Shown here piece after piece: positions 43,358-53,340 of a DNA stretch of 64,000 bases. The first letter of the stretch is position 1, and each line of letters starts with the position of its first letter. The position numbers and the translations under genes were made by a program. This DNA is from VAXT01 sp964591295 (lineage in GTDB: Bacteria > Actinomycetota > Thermoleophilia > Gaiellales > Gaiellaceae). The notes under the pieces are model-generated. The model was not told where the DNA came from. It did not search any database and saw only the letters and a list, made by a program, of their open reading frames with translations. The DNA is taken from NCBI GenBank assembly GCA_964591295.1, contig CAZQAG010000004.1, forward strand, positions 20,565-84,564. The letters run 5' to 3'.

Positions 43358-44626
43358 TCAAGCGGCCGCCGCTGCCTTGCGGCGGTCGGCACGGTTCATC
43401 ATGCGAAGCCGCCGGACCTCTGCGGCGAGCTCTCGCACGTTTTCGAGGATTGTCTCGGGCTCTTCCGAGACGTCTAGCGTCCGGACGAACAGTTGTTTCC
43501 CGGCCTGAACGACATCGTGCGTCACAGGCGTCTCGACACCCGCGCCGTACACGAGCAGGCCGCGCGGAAGATCGAGCGCGACTGTGTACGCAAGTAGCTG
43601 GTAGAGGTCCGCATGCTCGATTCCCTCCACGTTGGTTCGCTTGTATTTCACGTCACCGACGAAATCGCACGTCGCGGCGTCCCACCACGAGAGATCTGGC
43701 TGCAGGCGAACGCGCTCTCGACGATCGAGCCGCACATGACGATGCCCAGCACCCTGAGGGAACTCGGCCGCAGTAAGCCGGAGAGCCTCGCGAAGAGCAA
43801 TGACCACGAAATCCTCGAAGACCTTGTTCATGTCGATCAGGAACGCGGTGGCACGCACCTCTCCGCCTTCGAGCTCGTAAGAAGTGCCTTCGAGGATCAG
43901 CTTCGCTAGGGCAACGGCGTCTCTGTAATGCTCGTTGAGCCTCGTGAAGTGGATCTCAGGAAGCGCTCGTGTCTCGTAGGGGATGAGCTGCACGTCAGTG
44001 AGGGCGACTTCGTGGGGCCGGAGCCGGCGGGCCGGAAGCCGCGAGCGCATCGGAAACCTGCGAAGCCGGTCGAGTGCTGCGCGAAGGAGCCGGTTCTCCT
44101 CGATGTCCTCCGTGAACTCGTCAAACGCAACCTCGATCGGAGGTGCGACGCCAAGACGCACTCGCAGCTGATCGTCGAAGCGGATGCGCCCGCGGACTGT
44201 GTGCAAAGAGTCTTCCTGACGCCTGTAGCCGCGGAGTACGCCACGCCCGAGGGCGATTCGAAGGTGACGGGCGAACGCGATCGCGACCGCCTCGACGATG
44301 AGGTCCGCCCGCGCGAGCCGCGCGACGTCGTCAGACCAGCGACCTCGGCCGATCGCATACGACACGAGGAACATCGCGCGCTCGAAGCCGATTTTCGGGC
44401 TAATGACAATCTGTCGTTCGCCAGCGGAGACGACTCCGACGCTCGAACCGGGCCGGATGTCGTACACGCCGTCCTGGCCCGCAACGGGCGTGATGACGAC
44501 ATCCTTAGCGCTACGGATCAGAGCATCGCGTTCAGCCCGCGTGAGTGCGATGCCGCGAGCTGCTCGATGCTCAGATAGCCGAAGCTGGCTCGTCTCCCTC
44601 TTCCTCCTCCGATTCGCCTGCCTCAC
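43358..44626 (-). CDS. mcrC: McrC-like restriction subunit
   Basis: 422 residues. The N-terminal McrC domain reads LRLSEHRAARGIALTRAERD and GVVSAGERQIVISPKIGFER. The C-terminal nuclease domain has RLQPDLSWWDAATCDFVGDV followed by KYKR, the PD...DxK triad. No start codon exists between the end of mcrB and the conserved N-terminus, so translation must begin inside mcrB with a 56-bp overlap. McrC supplies the cleavage activity for McrB hexamers in modification-dependent restriction. Confidence 0.9.
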   Translation of the reverse strand: MRQANRRRKRETSQLRLSEHRAARGIALTRAERDALIRSAKDVVITPVAGQDGVYDIRPGSSVGVVSAGERQIVISPKIGFERAMFLVSYAIGRGRWSDDVARLARADLIVEAVAIAFARHLRIALGRGVLRGYRRQEDSLHTVRGRIRFDDQLRVRLGVAPPIEVAFDEFTEDIEENRLLRAALDRLRRFPMRSRLPARRLRPHEVALTDVQLIPYETRALPEIHFTRLNEHYRDAVALAKLILEGTSYELEGGEVRATAFLIDMNKVFEDFVVIALREALRLTAAEFPQGAGHRHVRLDRRERVRLQPDLSWWDAATCDFVGDVKYKRTNVEGIEHADLYQLLAYTVALDLPRGLLVYGAGVETPVTHDVVQAGKQLFVRTLDVSEEPETILENVRELAAEVRRLRMMNRADRRKAAAAA

Positions 44627-47594
44627 CGGCCGCCAACAGGCGATCGAGCTCGAAAGCGGCTACTCGTTCTGACTCACCGAAGAAGTGCTCTTCGATCGTG
44701 GGGAGGATCGAGAAACGCCAGATCTCGCGCGCGAGCTCGTCGTCCAGATCCTTCTCGATGAAGAAGCTGTGGCCAATCGCGATGTGATCGTCGCTGAGCC
44801 GCTCGTTCGCGGCATCGACGGCATCGGCGGCCCAGAGCTGCCCCGGCTTGTTTGCGGTCAACCACCTCCGTAGCAGGCCGCGAATAGGCGGTCGTCCCGG
44901 GAAGAAGCCGATGAAGTAGAACCGCCTTCGCAGCGCCGTATCGAGCAACGCGATCGACCGGTCAGCGGTGTTCATCGTGCCGAGCGCGAAGAGGTTCCTT
45001 GGCAAGCTGAAGGGCGTACGCGAGTACTGCAGATCGATCGTCTCTTCGCGGTACTCGAGCAAGAAGTAGAGCTCGCCGAGGACCTTGGCGACGTTTCCTC
45101 GGTTGACCTCGTCAATAACGAGGACGTAGTCGTGATCCGGGTCGGCGCGCGCCGCTTCCGCGATTCGTTTGAAGGGTCCTTCGACCAACGCGAAGCCGGG
45201 TTGGCCGTTCACGAGATCGGGCCGAAAACCCTCGACGAAGTCCTCGTAGGCGTACGACGGATGCAACTGCACGAGTCGCACGCGTGATTCGTCGCCGGCG
45301 ATATACCGGGCAAGCTTGCGCGCAACGAACGTTTTGCCTGTTCCTGGCGGGCCGTAGAAGATCGCCTGCTTCTTGCGGCGAACGAGCTGCAGCATCTGCT
45401 CGACGTCTGCGACGTCCATCGTCAACTCGGCAGCTAGCACCGCGAGGGCGTTTGCCGGCGCGAGCGCGACCCGTCCCTGCTGGTAGGCCATGAACTCCTC
45501 TCGTTGGCCCGGGGGCCAATCTTCCGGCGCGGGACCTTGCGTCACCCACCATAGAAGGCTCTGACCATCGAGCCGGTCGCGGACGAGCGTTCCATCGACG
45601 CCCATGTGGTGCATGAGATCGTCGACGAGGTCGAGGAAAGCGAAATAGCGCTCGCCACGCGAATTGTCTCGGGTTCCTCCACCGAACTTCTCGGCGACAG
45701 CGCGGACTTGCTCCACGTCGAGCTTCCACCTCGTGCCCTTCTCCTCTGAAGCGCGCGGAAACCGCGATCGAAGAAAGGTGCGGACGGTCAATCCGCTGAC
45801 GCCGAGCGCCTCCGCGAGCTCATTTGGCTCATAGACGTGACCGTCATCGTTCGCCACGCCGCCTGGCCGGCGCTGGAGCCCCAGAAGCTTTCGCGCATCG
45901 TCGGCAACGGTGGCGCGAAAAGGCGGGAATTGCTTTGGGTCGACACCCATCAACAAGACCGACACAACGGAGATCAGGCCGCCGGGCGAGTTGCCGGAGT
46001 CAACGTGTGTGGCGAAAGCATCGATCACGTCGGGCGTCATCTCGCCGGCCTCCCACAGATTCGAGAGAGCTTCGCGAGCCGTATCGGGGTTTGCCTCGCA
46101 CCAATCAAGGAATCGCCCATGTTCGCGAAAGTCGGTGAGGTTGTTGGGCCCGGCGAAGACCTGACGTGGGACTGAGAACCACTCGTCCCGTCCAGAAAGA
46201 ACGGCCTCTCGCGCTTCACGCGCGCGCTCGGCGATCTCAATCTTGTAGTCACGCTCTTGGGCCTCGAACCCCTCGTGCGCGTAGAGGAGCTTCGCCCAAT
46301 GGACGAAGGTGGCCCATTCGCTCGACTCGGGCTGGCCCTCGACCAGCGCGGCAACCGCGTCAGCCTGGTCCTTCAAGTCCCAGACCGTATTCGGATTGGA
46401 CGCCCGCTTACGAAGTGCCTCGGGAAGATCGTTCCACCGCGCGGGAGCATTCGCGTTCAGCCACTCGACGTCCCGCCGCCTCGCAGTGCCCGGCGCGCCG
46501 TTCGGATCCCACTCCAGATCTCCGGTCACGCGACCGACGTAGACAGAGTCGCCATCGCGCGTCATGACCAGGTCGCTCGCCTGCATCTCCGACACGAACC
46601 GGCGGGCCGACGTTGCACCGCCGGTGAGCTGCGCTCGCGATTTGTCAGCGTAGAAGCGACTGCTTTGGTCGATGATCTCGTTAACGGACATGCCAGGCTG
46701 CATCTCGCCCTCGTCGGCGTGCGACATCGACACGAATCCTTCCTCGAGCCAGCGCGGAACGAGGTTTGTGCCATAAGCCCGCTCGCCGCGAACGATCCAA
46801 GCGCGATGCGCTCCCTCCGCCGGAGACGCCTGCCACTTGTTACGGACCATCGTGTCGTAGAAGGTGAAGTCTTCACCGTGCTCCACAGCCAGGACCGCTC
46901 GAATGGCGGCCAATTGGTCATCAAGTGGCGCCGTGGGGTCCTCGACAAAGTCTGCGAAGGCCGCGGCGATCTTCTGCTTCACCGGAACGGACACGATCGG
47001 CTCGTAGTCGTCCGGGAACACGATGTGTTGGAGCGCCTCGACCTGGGACGACGCTCCCTTCTTAGGGAGCCCGACGATGAACGCCCTGAACGCCTTGGGG
47101 TCACCGAGCAACTCAGCCCGCCGGGCCGCCGCGAGAACGACCCACGCGCGCGCGAACTCCACGAGGAACGTGTACTGCTCGAAGCGCTTCGTGAGCGCGG
47201 CGCCGTAATCCGCAAATGCGCCATCCAGAGCGGCGTCGAACTCATCAGGCACGGTGACGGGCGCCGCCATGATGTCGAGCACCGCCTTGACGTGCGCGCG
47301 CCTCGTCGACGAGTCGAAGCTCTGCGGGAGTAGAAGTAAATACATCAGCTCAGCAGCAAGCTGCACGACATCATCCGTCGCCCCTTCGAGCTGACCCCGC
47401 AATTTTGCGACGAAGTCGGCCGACGTAAGGTCGGGGTTGAGTACGAAGCGGTCGTACAGCTCGGAAACCAGCGATTCCGTCCAGATCTCGCGATCCGGCG
47501 CAAACAGAGAGGTGAGGTCGCGTAGACAACGCTCCACGAACAGCTCGCAAGCGCCGTAAAAGGCGTCGCCGACGGACTTGAGTCTTGCGCTCAT
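44571..47594 (-). CDS. mcrB: McrB-like AAA+ GTPase with EVE-like specificity domain
   Basis: 1,007 residues; ATG overlaps the upstream stop (ATGA). Residues ~1-250 are helical and unassigned. Residues ~265-395 look like an EVE/PUA-type reader (RAWIVRGERAYGTNLVPRWL, DLVMTRDGDSVYVGRVTGDL). Around 585-635 lies an HTH-like stretch (LAEALGVSGLTVRTFLRSRF). The McrB AAA+ core follows: AIFYGPPGTGKTFVARKLAR (~745), VLVIDEVNRGNVAKVLGELY, and the family hallmark GTMNTADRSIALLD (~871). EVE domains bind modified cytosines, so the complex probably cuts modified phage DNA. The C-terminus is acidic. Confidence 0.92.
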   Translation of the reverse strand: MSARLKSVGDAFYGACELFVERCLRDLTSLFAPDREIWTESLVSELYDRFVLNPDLTSADFVAKLRGQLEGATDDVVQLAAELMYLLLLPQSFDSSTRRAHVKAVLDIMAAPVTVPDEFDAALDGAFADYGAALTKRFEQYTFLVEFARAWVVLAAARRAELLGDPKAFRAFIVGLPKKGASSQVEALQHIVFPDDYEPIVSVPVKQKIAAAFADFVEDPTAPLDDQLAAIRAVLAVEHGEDFTFYDTMVRNKWQASPAEGAHRAWIVRGERAYGTNLVPRWLEEGFVSMSHADEGEMQPGMSVNEIIDQSSRFYADKSRAQLTGGATSARRFVSEMQASDLVMTRDGDSVYVGRVTGDLEWDPNGAPGTARRRDVEWLNANAPARWNDLPEALRKRASNPNTVWDLKDQADAVAALVEGQPESSEWATFVHWAKLLYAHEGFEAQERDYKIEIAERAREAREAVLSGRDEWFSVPRQVFAGPNNLTDFREHGRFLDWCEANPDTAREALSNLWEAGEMTPDVIDAFATHVDSGNSPGGLISVVSVLLMGVDPKQFPPFRATVADDARKLLGLQRRPGGVANDDGHVYEPNELAEALGVSGLTVRTFLRSRFPRASEEKGTRWKLDVEQVRAVAEKFGGGTRDNSRGERYFAFLDLVDDLMHHMGVDGTLVRDRLDGQSLLWWVTQGPAPEDWPPGQREEFMAYQQGRVALAPANALAVLAAELTMDVADVEQMLQLVRRKKQAIFYGPPGTGKTFVARKLARYIAGDESRVRLVQLHPSYAYEDFVEGFRPDLVNGQPGFALVEGPFKRIAEAARADPDHDYVLVIDEVNRGNVAKVLGELYFLLEYREETIDLQYSRTPFSLPRNLFALGTMNTADRSIALLDTALRRRFYFIGFFPGRPPIRGLLRRWLTANKPGQLWAADAVDAANERLSDDHIAIGHSFFIEKDLDDELAREIWRFSILPTIEEHFFGESERVAAFELDRLLAAGEAGESEEEEGDEPASAI

Positions 47595-50500
47595 GCGGCG
47601 CTCAAAATCGACGGAATGGCGTTCATGTCGCGAGACACCACGTAGCGCCACTCCGCATACCGGCCGTCCGCGTTCACGGCCTGTACCCACCGGTCCGCCG
47701 CCTGTGCCTTGACTTCCTCGAGCTCGTCGTAGCCCTTCGGCTCGAGGATCAGGTGGACGCCGTTGTCCAGTCGGACGATGAAGTCCGGCACGTACTCGTG
47801 AGCACCACCCGAGTGCAGGTACGGAATTGTGAAGCCGAGGGCCTGGTTCTTCACGAACGCTGCGACCCGAGGGTGGTTGTCGAGGTGGTACGCCGCCGAC
47901 TGTTCCCACTTCGAGTCCGAGACGACGTAGTTGAGGTGCGACTTCTTGACCTCCTTGACCGGCTTGCTCGTCCAGAAGTCGACGTCCGCGGTCGACCCTG
48001 TCTCGCGGCCCTTCTCATACCTTGGAACCTCGGGTGCCTCCCCGCTCGAGACGTCGGGCCGAATCGCCTCGGCGAGCCGCTCGATCACGAAGCCCCAGTA
48101 CGGCGAAAGAAAGGCGTCGACCCGCTTTTCCGGCGAGTCAACCGTGACCTTGTCCCTAACGAACCGCTTCACGATCGCGAGGATCTGCGGGAACAACACG
48201 TGCGCCGGCGCTTCACATGTGTCTTGGCTCGCGTAGGCCCGCGTAAGCGCCGCCGCCATCTCGAACTCCTCTTCCTGGAGCCGTGTGCTCTTGCGCCACG
48301 CGTCGAGGTTGATCGTCGTTGATTTTCCCGGCTCCGAGAACGACGGGCGCCCCTTATTGAGCAACGTCGCCTTGAGCTGCACTTCGTCTGGCACCTTCAT
48401 CGGGTCGACCGCGATCGGTGCGACGGTGTCCCAGTCAACCGCGACCCGATTTCGGATCGCCTGCTGATAGCCCGCGACCCGAGGGAACGTGATCTCGTAC
48501 TGCACCTTCTCGGGCAGCGCCTGGACGTGGTGCTGCGGCGCCTTCTTCGGCTTCACTCCGGTCCGCTGCTTGAACGGCACGACCTCGAACGGGACGCCGA
48601 GAATCTGCGCCACCTCCTCGTTGAATCTCCCCTCCTCGTTCAACTCGTAACTCACGCGCCGAAGTCCACGGCCGACGACCTGCTCGCAGAGCAGCTGCGA
48701 CATGAAGGGACGCAGGCCGACGATGTGCGTGACCGTGTTGCAGTCCCAACCCTCGGTCAGCATCCCGACGCTGACGATGCAGCGAATGTCGCGACCCGGG
48801 GGATGGAGTGGCCGACCGAGCTTCTTCGCGAGCTCCTCGAACCCCTCCGGATAGACGGGCCGCCCTTGCGTGTCCGGCGGCCAGTCGCGCTTGCCGACGG
48901 TGTCGAGCGTGAAGCGCATCCAGCGCGACTCATCGTTCTTCGCCCCCTCGAGATCCGTCTCGCCAATGACCTTCGAGTCGACGCGAATCGTCAGTTGCTT
49001 CTCGTCGTCGTTGCGCAGCTCCGGAATGTCCGCCGGTGGAATCCCCGCCGGTGCCTTGCCCTCGGCGAGCCACTCGTAGATCACGCCCGCGAGCTTCGTG
49101 TTCTTGCAGACCAAGATGAAGACCGGTGGACGAAGCTCGTCGCCCTCCGCCCACCGCTTGCGCTCCTCCTCCCACGCGAGCGCGAGCAGCCGGATCGGAT
49201 GCTCGGCGTACCGCAGCACCGCGTCCACCCTCGGATTCGCGCGCTTCCCGCCGCGCTCCCCGGCGGTCAACTTGCTCATGATCCAACGCCAGATGTTGAA
49301 GTACGCCGCCTGCTCCTCGCCCGACGGATCCGAGTGCGCAAGCTGCGGGATCTTCACGAGCCCTGACTCGATCGCGTCGGTCAGGCCGAAGTCGCTGACG
49401 ACCCACGGAAAGATTTTGTTCGTGTCCTCGCCGGCGCGCGCGAGGTAGTACGGCGTCGCCGAGAGGTCGAGGCAGAAGTTGATCCGGCGGTGCTTGTGAA
49501 TCCGGTCGAGTCCGTCGATCCACACCGTCGACTCGTAGGCGAGATCGTCTGCGCGATCTTCGTCAAGCCACTCCGCGTCCTCCTCGGCGTCCGAGCCCGC
49601 CGCCGCACGAATCCGGTAGGCGTGGTGGGCCTCGTCGTTCAGGACGAGGATGTTCTGCTTGCCACCGACCTCGCTCCCGAGCAGCCGTTGCATCAACTTG
49701 GCGTCGCTCTCGACGTAACGCGTCTCCTCGACGACAACCTCCTGCTTTGCGGGCCGGTGGTCCTCGAGGATCCGCATTCCCTGCGACACGGCGATCCCGA
49801 GCGCCTGCTCGGTCATGTACCGGCCGCCGCGACCGGAGGTCGTCTTCGGGCCGATCTTGATCGTCGCCTTGACCAGCTCCGGGACGCCGTTCTTCTGAAC
49901 CTTCGACCCGGCGCTCATCCCTTTGCGCTCGAAGTCGTGCCAGTTCTTCACGAGTACGCGCCCGCGCCGCAGGCTCGGCATCAGATCGGCCGGGACGAGG
50001 TCGGCGGTGCGGTAGATCGACGCGTCGCCGCGATTCGGATCGAGCTCGGCCAGGCGCTCACGGATCGTGACGTTCGGGCAGACCGCGAGCACGACGTCCG
50101 AGAAGCGCGCGTCGCCGCGCGAGTTGACCTTGTTCAGGATGCTCCAGACCGCGAGCATCCCCATCACGGTCGTCTTGCCGGACCCGGTCGCCATCTTGCA
50201 TGCGTAGCGGATGAAGGCGTCGACGCCGTCCGGGACGACCTCGGGCGGGACATCGACCCCCTGGAGGAGGTCGGAGCGCCCCTCGTTGAGGAAGATGATC
50301 GCCTCGGCCGCCTCGAGCTGCGCGAAGAAGAGCCGACGCTGGCGGCCCTCGCGCCTCCAGTGGCGAATCAGGTCGAGCGTCGTCCGCGTCGCTCCTGGAT
50401 AGCCGGCCTCGCGCCACTGCGCGAGCCGCTCGCGGATCAGGTTGACGAGCTCGAGCTCCTGCCATTCACCACGCGCTGGGTGGTCGGCCTCGGGCGGCGG

Positions 50501-50644
50501 GGCCTTCGGGTCGCGGTAGAAGTAGCCGGCGCGCCGGCGCGCCGGTAGCCGCTTCGGCGCGTTCCCTTCCTCGATCTGCCAGTGCTCGGCCGGCTCCTCG
50601 AACGGCGAGTTCAGGATCGGCTGCTCGACCTCGAAGGCGCTCAT
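47591..50644 (-). CDS. DEAD/DEAH restriction helicase-nuclease (type III Res-like)
   Basis: 1,017 residues, start overlapping the methylase stop (ATGA). SF2 motifs: CKMATGSGKTTVMGMLA (~150), ILVLNDEAHHAYRIRAA, CLDLSATPYYLARAG, and VSVGMLTEGWDCNTVTHI with EQVVGRGLRRV. The C-terminus has a PD-(D/E)XK site (EYVPDFIVRLDNGVHLILEP then KG). It resembles the family often named BPTD_3080-type restriction enzymes, which pair with the upstream methylase. It should translocate on and cut DNA lacking the cognate modification. Confidence 0.9.
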   Translation of the reverse strand: MSAFEVEQPILNSPFEEPAEHWQIEEGNAPKRLPARRRAGYFYRDPKAPPPEADHPARGEWQELELVNLIRERLAQWREAGYPGATRTTLDLIRHWRREGRQRRLFFAQLEAAEAIIFLNEGRSDLLQGVDVPPEVVPDGVDAFIRYACKMATGSGKTTVMGMLAVWSILNKVNSRGDARFSDVVLAVCPNVTIRERLAELDPNRGDASIYRTADLVPADLMPSLRRGRVLVKNWHDFERKGMSAGSKVQKNGVPELVKATIKIGPKTTSGRGGRYMTEQALGIAVSQGMRILEDHRPAKQEVVVEETRYVESDAKLMQRLLGSEVGGKQNILVLNDEAHHAYRIRAAAGSDAEEDAEWLDEDRADDLAYESTVWIDGLDRIHKHRRINFCLDLSATPYYLARAGEDTNKIFPWVVSDFGLTDAIESGLVKIPQLAHSDPSGEEQAAYFNIWRWIMSKLTAGERGGKRANPRVDAVLRYAEHPIRLLALAWEEERKRWAEGDELRPPVFILVCKNTKLAGVIYEWLAEGKAPAGIPPADIPELRNDDEKQLTIRVDSKVIGETDLEGAKNDESRWMRFTLDTVGKRDWPPDTQGRPVYPEGFEELAKKLGRPLHPPGRDIRCIVSVGMLTEGWDCNTVTHIVGLRPFMSQLLCEQVVGRGLRRVSYELNEEGRFNEEVAQILGVPFEVVPFKQRTGVKPKKAPQHHVQALPEKVQYEITFPRVAGYQQAIRNRVAVDWDTVAPIAVDPMKVPDEVQLKATLLNKGRPSFSEPGKSTTINLDAWRKSTRLQEEEFEMAAALTRAYASQDTCEAPAHVLFPQILAIVKRFVRDKVTVDSPEKRVDAFLSPYWGFVIERLAEAIRPDVSSGEAPEVPRYEKGRETGSTADVDFWTSKPVKEVKKSHLNYVVSDSKWEQSAAYHLDNHPRVAAFVKNQALGFTIPYLHSGGAHEYVPDFIVRLDNGVHLILEPKGYDELEEVKAQAADRWVQAVNADGRYAEWRYVVSRDMNAIPSILSAA

Positions 50645-53340
50645 TCAGCCTCATCGAGCGACTTCACGACCAACAGCTCGTTGCCTCGATCGTCGATCAC
50701 CTTCACCGCGATCTCCCGCACGTCGCCCGCGGTGAACGGCGCACTGACTGTGCCCGAGAGGTGATCCCAGATCGACTCCTCGAAGTCCGTCTTGAGGGCT
50801 TTCTTGAGGTTGTCCCACGCGCTCGTGCGCGGGAAGAACGCCTGCGAGACGTGGAACGACAGGCCGTTCCAGGCCGTGTCGAGGAGCCACGCGGGCACGT
50901 CGTTGCCGTTGCGATGAGTGGCCTCGAACGTCGTCGGGTCGAAGGTGTCGAGCCCGCGCAGCTCGACCTCGTAGCGCTGCGGGCCGCCCTTCTCCTCCGG
51001 CTCGACCGTCCGGAGAGCGACGTCGGGAAGCCCTGAGACCGAGAAGAGCTGGCTCGAACGCATCGTCTTCAACAGGTCGCCCATCACGAGGTCGGGAGTC
51101 GCCTGGACGTAGGTGGCCGGGATCCCGACCTGCGACTCGATCTTCTCGACGAGCGCGCGCGCGTTCGGCTCGATGGCGAAGCCGATCACGAGCAGCTGCT
51201 CATAGTGCTTCATGTGCGCCTCGCGCGCGGCCTCGTAGACCAGCTTCTCGCTGACGGCACCGTTCTCGGGACCGAACACGATCGCGACCGGCGCGTCGTC
51301 GGGCTCGAGCGCCGCCTCTGCGGTGAGCGTCAACGATTGGGCGGGCGGACGAACGTTGCCGAGCGAGATCGTCTTGTTGCCCCCGAGCTGGAACGACGGG
51401 TTGCGGCGCAGCGCCTCGAGCATGCGGTCGAGGTAGGACGCATCGTCGGGCACGCCGGAGTCCTCGATCCCGTCGCCGTCGAAGTCGACCGGCGTCGGAA
51501 TCGTCGCCTCGACGACGAACGGCCCGGTGACCCGCGTGATCTTGCTGTCGACCTCTGGTCGGTCGACCAGCACCTCCTCGGCTGGCGGCTCGTCGTTCGC
51601 AATCGACTTGAGCGTCACGTGCGGGACGATCCCGCCGACCTCCTCGCCCTTCTTGTTCTGACGGCGCTTATAGGTGAAGCCGGCAGCGGGACCGCGCTCA
51701 GGATCCTGGAGCTCGTAGTACGGGAACGTCGCCGTCAGGAGTCGCTGCCTCGCAAGCGCGAGCGGGACGCGCGAGGTGTCGATCGTGATCCACCGGCGGC
51801 CCCACTGCTCGGCGACATAGCCGGTGGTGCCGGAGCCGCATGTGGGATCAAGGACGAGGTCGCCAGGATCGCTCGTCATGAGCAGGCACCGCTGAATGAC
51901 CTTAGGCGCCGTTTGGACCGCGTACAGCTTGTCTGAGGTGAAACCCGCGACGCCTGTATCGGTCCAGGAGTTCGAGATGCGGAAGGCCGGGAAGTCGTTG
52001 AAGTAACGTTTGTAGTACAAGCCGCCAGAACTCGGCTCTAGTCGACCAGCGGCCTTGAGGCGCGCCATGCCCTCCTCACCTGTCTTCCAATATCCGCGCC
52101 GCGGCCGAAAGACGCGACCGTTGAGCTCGATCGGGAAATCTCCCGGAGGCCTCTGGCTTGTCAGATCTGAGATTCGAAAGACGCGAGATCCTTTGGGCAG
52201 GAGCGACAAATCAGCGCGCTCATCTGCGGTCAAGCGCCGACGACTCCCGCTCTCAAGTTCGACCCACGAATAGGCACCGCCGCCCTCTCCTCCAACCTCC
52301 TTTGTCGCATACGGCTGTCGAAATTTGACGATACGCACGTCTCGCGCGTACCAAAGCAAGAAATCGCTCGTGTTTGGCAGCAGTTCGGATGAAGCGCCAC
52401 TGGTCTTTGCGAAGGTGATGACACTCACGAAGTTTTCACTGCCGAAAATCTCGTCCATCAACTCACGAACGTGATGGAGGTTCTCGTCTGAGATCTGCAC
52501 GAATACACTTCCGGTCGGAGCCAGCAACTCACACGCCACAAGAAGCCGTTCGCGCAGATACGTCAAGTACGAGTGCAGCCCGAGCTCCCATGTATCCCGA
52601 TACGCCTTCACCATCTCGGGCTCGCGGGTCATGTCGGCGTCGTTATTGTTCTTGACGTCGCGCCGGCGAACGAACGGCTGGAAGTTCGAGCCGAACTTCA
52701 CGCCGTAGGGCGGATCGATGTAGATCGTCTGTACCTGCCCACCGAGGCCCTCATACTCGAGCAGCGAGTTCATGACGACGAGCGAGTCGCCGAGGATCAT
52801 CCGGTTGACCCAGCCCCCCTTGTGCTCGTAGGCCTCGAGCTGCTGGTGGAGCGGAAGCTGCGGGTCGGCGAAGAGCTGAAGCTCCATTTGCCGGTCGCGC
52901 TCGTGTCCCGCCAGCGTCTCGAGGATCGCCTTCGTCGACAGGCGCTCGTGGACGAAGAGTGGCACCGTCGGCACGTCGAACGAGAGCCGCTCTGCCTTGC
53001 CAGCCCAATCGAGAAAGGGCTTGCCGAGCGCCTTCAGCCGGGCGACCGCGTCCTGCAGCCCGGCAACCTCGACACCGTCGAACGACCGCGGCTCCGGGAA
53101 CCGGTGCGGCGGGTCGAGCTTCGAAGCCTCCTCGATCTGCGCGAGCAGCCACTCCCCGAGCTCGCGCGCGGGGTTCTGCCCGTCCCAATCAAGCGCGGGC
53201 GAGAGCGACGAGTCGTACCGGTACGTCTTCGGCGGCTTCTTCTTCTTGAACTGAGCCTGCGTTCCGACATCCGGCCGCAGGAGCGCCTCGTCGCTGTGCG
53301 CGTATGCCGCCGATTCCTTCTTACCCTTGGTAGGTGCCAG
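50641..53340 (-). CDS. DNA adenine methylase (type III Mod-like), probable CTG start
   Basis: About 899 residues. Methylase motifs are beta-class order: TIYIDPPYGVKFGSNFQPF (~207-212) and, later, LVLDPTCGSGTTGYVAEQWG (~500). A GTG at 52974 opens a shorter form, but conserved family sequence continues upstream (LLRPDVGTQAQFKKKKPPKT, YRYDSSLSPALDWDGQNPA) to a stop near 53390 with no ATG, GTG or TTG. CTG at 53340 has AAGGAG six bases upstream and is the best start. It modifies the host sites recognised by the Res partner and heads the eight-gene operon. Confidence 0.88.
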   Translation of the reverse strand: MAPTKGKKESAAYAHSDEALLRPDVGTQAQFKKKKPPKTYRYDSSLSPALDWDGQNPARELGEWLLAQIEEASKLDPPHRFPEPRSFDGVEVAGLQDAVARLKALGKPFLDWAGKAERLSFDVPTVPLFVHERLSTKAILETLAGHERDRQMELQLFADPQLPLHQQLEAYEHKGGWVNRMILGDSLVVMNSLLEYEGLGGQVQTIYIDPPYGVKFGSNFQPFVRRRDVKNNNDADMTREPEMVKAYRDTWELGLHSYLTYLRERLLVACELLAPTGSVFVQISDENLHHVRELMDEIFGSENFVSVITFAKTSGASSELLPNTSDFLLWYARDVRIVKFRQPYATKEVGGEGGGAYSWVELESGSRRRLTADERADLSLLPKGSRVFRISDLTSQRPPGDFPIELNGRVFRPRRGYWKTGEEGMARLKAAGRLEPSSGGLYYKRYFNDFPAFRISNSWTDTGVAGFTSDKLYAVQTAPKVIQRCLLMTSDPGDLVLDPTCGSGTTGYVAEQWGRRWITIDTSRVPLALARQRLLTATFPYYELQDPERGPAAGFTYKRRQNKKGEEVGGIVPHVTLKSIANDEPPAEEVLVDRPEVDSKITRVTGPFVVEATIPTPVDFDGDGIEDSGVPDDASYLDRMLEALRRNPSFQLGGNKTISLGNVRPPAQSLTLTAEAALEPDDAPVAIVFGPENGAVSEKLVYEAAREAHMKHYEQLLVIGFAIEPNARALVEKIESQVGIPATYVQATPDLVMGDLLKTMRSSQLFSVSGLPDVALRTVEPEEKGGPQRYEVELRGLDTFDPTTFEATHRNGNDVPAWLLDTAWNGLSFHVSQAFFPRTSAWDNLKKALKTDFEESIWDHLSGTVSAPFTAGDVREIAVKVIDDRGNELLVVKSLDEAE

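Noticed and set aside
41816..43477. 553-codon plus-strand frame opposite the nuclease-helicase and mcrC
   Set aside because: Covers conserved motifs of the minus-strand genes and has biased, non-protein-like composition. Same reasoning for 48527-49366 and 49490-50548.
37416..53340. BREX or DISARM system
   Set aside because: No PglZ, BrxC, DrmA or DrmB-like protein; the methylase, helicase and McrBC motifs point elsewhere.
52974..53340. Methylase start at the GTG at 52974
   Set aside because: Conserved family sequence continues upstream without interruption to 53340.
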